Source: Monodelphis domestica (lineage: Eukaryota > Chordata > Mammalia > Didelphimorphia > Didelphidae). From it: a stretch of DNA of 64,000 nt. Positions within the stretch are counted from its first letter, which is position 1, and the number at the start of each line of letters is the position of its first letter. A model generated the notes under the pieces. That model ran no database searches and had not been told where the DNA came from. It saw only the letters and a list, made by a program, of their open reading frames with translations. The stretch is from positions 5,272,928 to 5,336,927 of the forward strand of contig NC_077232.1 of NCBI RefSeq assembly GCF_027887165.1, in the 5' to 3' direction. Both the position numbers and the translations under genes were made by a program. Below, piece by piece: positions 57,236 through 64,000 of the stretch.

Positions 57236-57329
57236 CTGTGTGGCCAGCTAGGCATCTCCCATGACATGATTCCTGCTCTCTTCTTATCAGCCAGAGTTCT
57301 TTCTAATGCATGGATCCATGATGGTTGTC

Positions 57330-58335
57330 TCTGCTTTTGTGGGTTCCCTGCAGAGAGCTCCAATCCGAAGAGAAACTAGTTTTAACAGGGCTCTTGACAA
57401 CAGCTGGACTAGGTACTTCCCTGATCCAAGGAACTTTCAGAAGCAATGCTGGAAGAAGAAGCAGCTGGATATCAGCCTTTCCTCTGACTGGTCCCTAAGC
57501 TTGGAGTCCTCTAGAAGCCCTGTGGAATCCTATGACAAGAAAGAATGCTAGAGACACAGACAAGGAAGAACACTAGCATCTGCTCCAGGCCACATTAAGC
57601 ATAGGGGCAATCATTGGCCTTGTTATGTGAGGGGTAAAAAAGAAGGGATCTAACAACTATAAGTATATAAAATAATAGTTTTTTTTTTTGATAAAAGGGA
57701 AAAAGGAGGGAACTGGGAGAGGACTAACTTCTAACCCCACCACAGATATTAAAACCTAAACTTCCTAAATTATCCTAAACTATCTAATTAAGTGAGTAAT
57801 TAAAGTTAGAGAGGGATTTGTAAAGTCTACAGGGCCCAAGACTCTCATGATACCTTTTGGGTCAAGCAGGCTCAGGATGCAGAGTCTTCACGGGACTCAG
57901 GAGGGAATGAGGACTAACACACTCACACTGTCCACCAGTGTGGGGTAATCACCCGCTCAACCACTCCTTCAAGATGGTCCAATTTCCTGGGAACTCCAAA
58001 GCCTTTTCTCCTCAGAGAGACACCTCCAAAGCCTCTCTGTCTTCTTTCCAGGGAGAGTCCACTTCAATCCCCAACTGCCTCTGTCCTCCTCAGTGCCTTG
58101 GAATGTTGACCCAGGCCTTGCTCTGTGGGATCCTGGCCTGCAGCATCTCCTGCTGTCAGCCTGCCTTGCTAAATCCCCTTACTACAGCCTTCACCCTTAA
58201 CTGGTGGATAAGGGAGAGGATGTCCACTTTGAAGGAGGGTTTTAGATTTCCTGAGCACTGGCCTTAGAGCTCAGAGAGGTCTGGAGCCCGATGCAGACTT
58301 ACTGGCACTAGGGAGCTGCAGTGCACCAGCCACCA
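57330..58335. other. Intergenic, unclassified
   Basis: No gene recognised. The 57700-58200 section has the look of LTR-type sequence (uniform mid-GC and few CpG), but I cannot place it. Confidence 0.3.
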
Positions 58336-58339
58336 CATT

Positions 58340-58478
58340 TATAGGGGGGGGTCCTGGGTTGAAATCTGGCCTCAGACACTCCCTGACTGTGTGACCCTGG
58401 GCAAGTCACTTAACCCCCATTTCCTACCCCTTACCAATCTTCTGCCTTCTGACAATAGGCATCTAAATGGATAATTAA
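58340..58478 (+). repeat. Marsupial CORE-SINE, plus strand
   Basis: GTCCTGGGTTGAAATCTGG, GACTGTGTGACCCTGGGCAAG and CTTACCAATCTTCTGCC; an A-rich tail follows. Confidence 0.78.
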
Positions 58479-58903
58479 TTAAAAAAAAAAAACAAGGAAC
58501 TTTAAAGAGACTGGAGGTTATATAATTTAAGGCATTTCAGACTCCAATGTTTTCTAAAAATCTCTGTATTCTATTGCATTTTGCTGATTGTTTTTTAAGA
58601 TTTAATTTTGTTGGTTTTAAGTTCATATATTAACGCATTCAATACTATTGAATGAATACTATAATACAATTAGGCTAATTGTAGCCTAAAGAAAGAACAC
58701 CCCCATTTTTACCAGCTGGTTTTTGATCCTGAAGAAATTGTGTCTGACTCAGAGGCTGGAGATCAGCTGGGCTGGGTCCGGGTGGGTCAGGATTGGGAGA
58801 GCTATCTGGATCTGGAAGCAGTCAGCAGGAACTGGGCCACAGGGCCAGGGCTGAAGCTGGAGAGGGATCCTAGGAGGAGCGGATGGCTGCAGGCAGGAGC
58901 GAG

Positions 58904-58946
58904 GCAAGCAGGCAAGCAGGCAAGCAGGCAAGCAGGCAAGCAGGGT
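58904..58946 (+). repeat. 8-bp tandem repeat (GCAGGCAA)n
   Basis: Five to six copies of AAGCAGGC in a row. Confidence 0.92.
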
Positions 58947-59034
58947 CGAGCGAGCTGATCAAGGTGCTTTTCTGAAAAGCCTTGGAGAAATGTGGCTTAA
59001 AAGAAATTTATCTAGGCTATCTTTTTTTTTTAAT

Positions 59035-59405
59035 TGAGAGTTTTTCTCTCGCCATTAACTGTAACAGTTAAATTAGTTTCTCTACTAAAATGAATTGTAT
59101 TTTTATGAGGTTTATTAAAGATTATTAGAAATCAAGGATACAAAATAATAAACCACGTGCCATGGCTCATTTAGCAAAATTCAGAACCCCGGCGCTTAGT
59201 TTACTCACTACATCCCTGCAATCTCTGAGTACAGGAAGAGAGACACGGGTGCTTAGAAGCGGAAGAAGAGAGTCTTGGGAGGCAGCGAGCCCTTTTAATA
59301 AAAACTCCCATTCAGGTGAGGACTCAGGTGAGATTATAGGGAATTCTGGGAAATACCAAGGACTTCTGGGGATTGAAGTCTGGGGTTCAAATCTCCATTT
59401 TTACA
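59035..59405 (-). mobile_element. Solo LTR, minus strand, same family as 14540-14892
   Basis: The reverse complement begins TGTAAAAATGGAG, then has CCCAGAATTCCCTATAATC and TCACCTGAG, and near its end TTTAATAAACCTCATAAAAA and GAGAAACTAATTT. These words line up in order with those of the 14540 LTR. The 3' limit (59035) is approximate. Confidence 0.68.
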
Positions 59406-59639
59406 CCAAGGAGAATGAATCTAAGCTTTTTTTCACATGAAAGCCCTTCAGATACTGACCAAAAACCATCTAGTCCTCCTGCATCCATCTAACTCCTACC
59501 CCTCCCCTGCCACACACATATTTTCTTGTTTCTTTCAACAAATTCTCCCATTGTACACAATCTCAAAATCTCCTACCATTTTCGACACCCTCCTCTGGGC
59601 ATTTTCCATTTTCATCCTAAAATGAGGCCCCCAAAATTC

Positions 59640-59942
59640 AAGCTAATCTTCCAGCTCTGCCCTCACCAGAGCAGAGGATGGTGGGACAAGCATTTCCTTC
59701 AAGTCTCAGCTAAAATGCCAGCTTCTTTGAGGGGCCTTTCCCAGCTCCCCTCAATGCCAGTGCCTTCCTTTGTTGATTTCTCAAATGTTTTGTCTACAGT
59801 TTGCTTGTATATAGTCATGTACATGTTGTCTTTCCCATTAGGCTTGGAGGTCCTTGAGGGCAGGGGTATCTTTTGCCTTTCTTTGTATTCCCAGAAGTCA
59901 GTCCAGTGCTTTGCACACAATAAGTGCTTAATAATTGTATTA
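59640..59942 (+). repeat. L2/L3-type LINE 3' end, plus strand
   Basis: GCTCTGCCCTCACCAGAGC, GGAGGTCCTTGAGGGCAGGGG, CAGTGCTTTGCACACAATAAG and GTGCTTAATAATTG close an old CR1/L2-clade LINE. Confidence 0.65.
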
Positions 59943-60034
59943 TTACTGGTATCTAGCCATGCTCCCCATCTTGTATTTGTGAGGGTGAATCTTTATTTAT
60001 TTATTTATTTATTCATTCATTTATTTATTTATTT

Positions 60035-60238
60035 AAATAAACCCTTACCTTCCATCTTAGAATCAGTACTATGTATTGGTTCTAAGGCAGAAAAGTGGTA
60101 AGGGCTAGGCAATGGGAGTCAAGTGACTTGACCAGGGACACATGGCTACGAAGTTTCTGAGGCAAGGTTTGAACCCAGGACCTCCCATCTCTGGACCATT
60201 CTGGACCGCTCAATTCACTGAGCCACCCAGCTGCCCCC
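60035..60238 (-). repeat. Marsupial CORE-SINE, minus strand
   Basis: ACCCTTACCTTCCATCTTAG, GTGACTTGACCAGGGACACA and TGAGCCACCCAGCTGCCCC. An (ATTT)n run precedes it at 59990-60034. Confidence 0.86.
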
Positions 60239-60264
60239 TGAATTTTAATTTTTTAAAATAAATA

Positions 60265-60801
60265 AATTAATTAATTAATTTTAGGTTTGAAAATTTTTAT
60301 TTAATTATATTTTTCCATGATTACAAGATTCATGTTCTTTCCCTCCCCTTCCCCCTCCTCCTCCCATAGCCAATAAGCAATTCTACTGCATTTTAAATGT
60401 GTCATTGATCCAGATCTATTTCCATATTATTGATATTTGCACTAGGGTGCAATTTAGGGTCTACATTCCCAATCACGTCCCCATCAAACCATGTTATCAA
60501 GCACTTGTTTTTCTTCTGTGTTTCTACTCCCACAGTTCTTTCTCCTAAGTCCCTCAGAATTGTCCTCTATCATTGCATTGCTGCTAGTAGAGAAGTTCAT
60601 TACATTCGATTGTACCACAATGTATCAGTCTCTTGTGTACAAAGTTCTCCTGGATCTGCTCCTTTCACTCTGCATCAATTCCTGGAGGTCTTTCCAGTTC
60701 ACATGGAATCCCTCCAGTTCATTATTCCTTTGAACACAATAGTATTCCATCACCAACATATACCACGATTTCTTCAGCCATTCCCCAGTAGGGGGGTATT
60801 C
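60265..60801 (-). repeat. 5'-truncated L1, minus strand
   Basis: TTCCATGATTACAAGATTCATG, CTCCCATAGCCAATAAGC, CACTCTGCATCAATTCC and GTATTCCATCACCAAC. TGTGAGGGTGAAT at 59978-59990 and 60802-60814 flanks the SINE and this L1 together. Confidence 0.85.
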
Positions 60802-60814
60802 TGTGAGGGTGAAT

Positions 60815-61149
60815 TTTTAAACCTAAGTGGTAAGCCTCCCAAACTAATGAATTGTTAGTATCTTCTTCCATGCCTGCCTATCCTTTGAGACTCTTCCCTA
60901 GGTCTGCCCATCAGTTTGCTCAAGGGAATCCACTCTGTTTGGGTGGGAGACACTTTGTTGGAAAAGAGTCTTGAAGGCCATGTTTGATCCTACCAAATCA
61001 AATGCATTTCTAGTCAACAAGTGATGTGTTCTTTACATTTTTCAGTCAATTTATGATATGAAGATGTAGATTATTGTAGAATATTGTTGTGAAAGCCCAC
61101 CTGCTTCCTTCTGATGCCTTCTCATGCCTGCAAAGATTATTTTCAACAA
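60815..61149. other. Intergenic, unassigned, possibly old LINE
   Basis: AT-rich sequence resembling LINE remnants but not assigned to a family. Confidence 0.3.
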
Positions 61150-61560
61150 AAAACTTTATATGAAACCTTAACATTAAATGACCAGTCTATTAAAAAAGGA
61201 GTATATCATGTGTCTGTCACAGTTATGGGTAGAAGATATTTTCCTAATCAAGTAAGAGATAGAGGCAAATACAAAAGGTAAAACAGATAATTTTGATTAC
61301 TTGACACTGAAAAGCAACTGCACAGACACAATTAATGCATCCAGTATTAAAAGGAAGTGGTCAGATTGGGAAAAAAGAATCTTTGTATCAAATATCTCTG
61401 ATAATGGTTTTCTAACCAAGATACATAAGCAAGTAATAAACACAAGACTAATGACCATTCTTCAATATATAAGGAGACAAAAGCTATGAATAACTCTCAA
61501 AATAATTATAAAGTATTTACAACCACATGAAAAAATGCTCCAAATTACTAACAAAAAGAG
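61150..61560 (+). repeat. L1 ORF2 end, plus strand, part 1
   Basis: GAAGATATTTTCCTAATCAAG, ACAGATAATTTTGATTACTTG, GGGAAAAAAGAATCTTTG and CAACCACATGAAAAAATGC follow the sense L1 order. The element is cut by an LTR at 61561 and resumes at 62000. Confidence 0.8.
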
Positions 61561-61999
61561 TGTAGCAGTTTACACCTAGCTATGGACAAGGGAAACAATT
61601 AGAATGTACAGAGTGGCTTAGAAGAGAGCATGCTCAGTCTTGGCTAGGAAAGCCTCTGACCCTTGATCCCAGCTTTCCCCAGGTTAGGTGGGAAAACAGG
61701 TTTCTTTGTGTTCACCTGGCTAAGAAAAACCACACCTATACCTTGTCGTTAACCAATGATAATCATCCCTATGTATTGTGTATATTTGCATATCAAAGAG
61801 ATTTGATTGATGCCTTGTGTCATCCAGATAGATTGGAGTTCTGCTGTGGCTCCTTTGTAATCAATACGGCCTGGTTTCTGACTCATTTCTGCCATCTCAT
61901 ATCTGTAACTTGGCTCCAACACACCCCTCGCAGAATCCTAAACTACTATCCTTTCTCTATCTTTCTTACCTTGTGGCTTCTCTCTGGCGAGAGGCTACA
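61561..61999 (+). mobile_element. Solo LTR inserted in an L1, 5-bp target duplication
   Basis: A 439-bp block starts TGTAGC and ends GCTACA (perfect inverted ends) and is flanked by AAGAG at 61556-61560 and 62000-62004. The L1 reading continues directly across it. A 5-bp duplication fits class I or class III elements. No internal genes remain. Confidence 0.82.
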
Positions 62000-62845
62000 A
62001 AGAGAAATGTAAATCAAAACCACCGTGAAGCTTCTTCTCATGCCCTGAAAATTGGTAAAGATGACCAAAAAACAGCAATATTCAATGTGGAAGGGTTGTG
62101 AAATGATATGGCACACTAATACATTGTTGGTAGAGCTGTGAAATGGTACAGCCATTTTGAAAAGCAACTTGGAGTTATGCAAATAAAGTGACCAAGGTGT
62201 CCATACCCTTTGAACCAGAATCTTTGTTCCTGGACTTATACCCCAAGGGAGCCAGTGATAAAAGAATGTCTCTGAATACACCAAAATATTTATAGCAATA
62301 CTTTTTGTGATAGCAAAGAATTGGATACAGAATAGATGCCCATTGATTGGGGAATGGCTTAAATTCATGAATACATGAATGGAATGGAATGGGCTATTTA
62401 TGTGCTATAAGAAATTATGCATGTGATGAATACAGAGATTCCTGGAAAGACTTACATGAACTATATAGAATGAAGTCAGCAGAGCCAAGAAAACAATATC
62501 CATAGTGACAACAACAATGGAAATTGAAAGTGATGAAAAGCCAAAATATCCAAACTAAATGTAATGAAATTACAAAGATTAAGCAGGACTCAAATGAACA
62601 AAGGTGAGAAGAGAACACTGATCCACTCTTGATAGAGGCAGGAAGTTCACAAGTGTTCCACATCACATGCATTTTCCAATTTTTTTCAATGTTATCAGTT
62701 ATTTAAGCTGATTAATTTTTTTCCTCTTAAAAACAGTATTTGTTAGGTGGGTTGACTTTCTGGGAGGGGGAAGGGGAAGGATACTGGAGAGAACTATGAT
62801 GATGTAAAAACCAGAAGACATAAAAAAAACTTATTTTAAAACCCT
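62000..62845 (+). repeat. L1 3' end, plus strand, part 2
   Basis: GAAATGTAAATCAAAACCACC, ACTAATACATTGTTGGTAGAGC, GGGGAATGGCTTAAATTC and GCAGAGCCAAGAAAACAATATC, then a 3' UTR with GGGAGGGGGAAGGGG and AAAAAAACTTATTTTAAAA. Confidence 0.82.
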
Positions 62846-62894
62846 TTATATAGATGAGAAAGTAAGCATAGGGACTGATGATTGATATTCTCTT

Positions 62895-63228
<334 letters not shown>

Positions 63229-63239
63229 TATAAGGCTCA

Positions 63240-63685
63240 ACATTTTTATAACATTTAGTATCTTCATTATTTTCTTAATAAATGTTTTTCTTTCAAATTT
63301 TAATTTTCATTTCCAAATTTTCTCCCTTCTTCCTCCACCTCCCCCACCCATTAAGATGGCAAGAAATACAATACACACAATACAAATGAAGTCATGCAAA
63401 ACATATTTCCACATTAGCCATACTGCAGGTGGGGAAAGCAAGGAAAATAAAGTGTATGAAAATCTGCTTCAATCTGTATTCAGTTCCTCAGTTCTCTCTC
63501 TGGAAGTTGACAGCATCTTTCCTCATGCATGCTTTGGAATTCTTGGATCATTGTCTTGATCAGAGTAGCTATGTCGTTCTCAGTGGAACATCATACAATG
63601 CCATTGTTTCTGCATATAGTGTTCTCCTGGTTCTAGCCAATTCACTCTGCATCGTTTCATGTAGGTCTTCCAAAGCCTGGTAGCT
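63240..63685 (-). repeat. Old L1 3' end, minus strand
   Basis: TTTAATTTTCATTTCCAAATT, AAGATGGCAAGAAATACAATAC, GAAGTCATGCAAAACATATTTCC and CTGGTTCTAGCCAATTCACTC match the older L1 subfamily also seen at 20695. The remaining 315 bp to the window end are unassigned. Confidence 0.75.
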
Positions 63686-64000
63686 TCTCTTTCTTCTGAT
63701 ATCTTGAGCATGAGCTTTTGTTTTCCTCAGGATTGTGACACTCTCTGCATGAACTCCCTTTGTATTTGGCAATCTAGATTAGTTTGGTTTTCCATTTTTG
63801 TTTCCTTCAAGTCCATTTCCATTCTCTCTAGAAACACATCCAAGAATCTGTTACAGTCAAATGTCTTGCTTGACTCTCCTCTTCTTGGTGATGAGAAGAG
63901 TCTATTACAAACATCTCTGCTAACTTTTCCCTGTGTAACAGTTATAATGGCCTCCCCATCACCTGAAGGTGTGTTTTGGTAGAGTCCTACATTTTGTATT

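Overview
The window looks like a piece of a marsupial (metatherian) chromosome. The evidence is the dense load of marsupial-type tRNA-derived CORE-SINEs (box B close to GGTTCAAAT, then GTGTGACCCTGGGCAAGTCACTT), several ages of 5'-truncated L1, antisense CR1/L3-like LINEs, CpG-island promoters and spliced genes. Species cannot be fixed from the sequence alone. There are no bacterial-style operons, CRISPR arrays, tRNA or rRNA genes.

Two host genes are supported, and they lie head to head as LRP5 and C11orf24 do in human. (1) At the left edge, on the minus strand, is a CpG-island promoter and a first coding exon (signal peptide, phase-1 GTGAGT donor at 1310) that fits LRP5; the rest of the gene lies off the left end. 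(2) On the plus strand is a complete C11orf24 orthologue: a CpG island near 22.6-23.5 kb with a candidate non-coding first exon ending at 23343, then coding exons 34468-34624, 35520-35636 and 36114-37231 and a poly(A) signal at 37648. It encodes about 463 residues: signal peptide, six-cysteine MANSC-like region, long Pro/Ser/Thr/Ala-rich stalk, one membrane helix and a near-invariant Tyr-rich cytoplasmic tail.

Layout: 0-2 kb LRP5 promoter and exon 1; 2-7.3 kb three long polypyrimidine tracts with SINEs between; 7.3-22.3 kb intergenic repeats, one solo LTR, an old retroviral protease-region fragment and a short stretch that may be conserved non-coding DNA; 22.6-23.5 kb C11orf24 promoter; 23.3-37.7 kb C11orf24; 38.6-49 kb a nest of elements (CR1/L3-like LINE holding an L1 holding a broken class I-type provirus holding two further LTRs, one of which holds an L1 fragment); 49-64 kb more intergenic repeats, including four LTR-like elements placed in or next to older repeats.

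The most rewarding observations are the cysteine-rich domain of C11orf24 with a furin-type site behind it, the motif set in its CpG island, three places where an L1 and a SINE share one insertion site, and the readable order of insertions at 39-49 kb. Nothing here supports a wholly new biological system. All family assignments rest on recognition by eye, without database searches.
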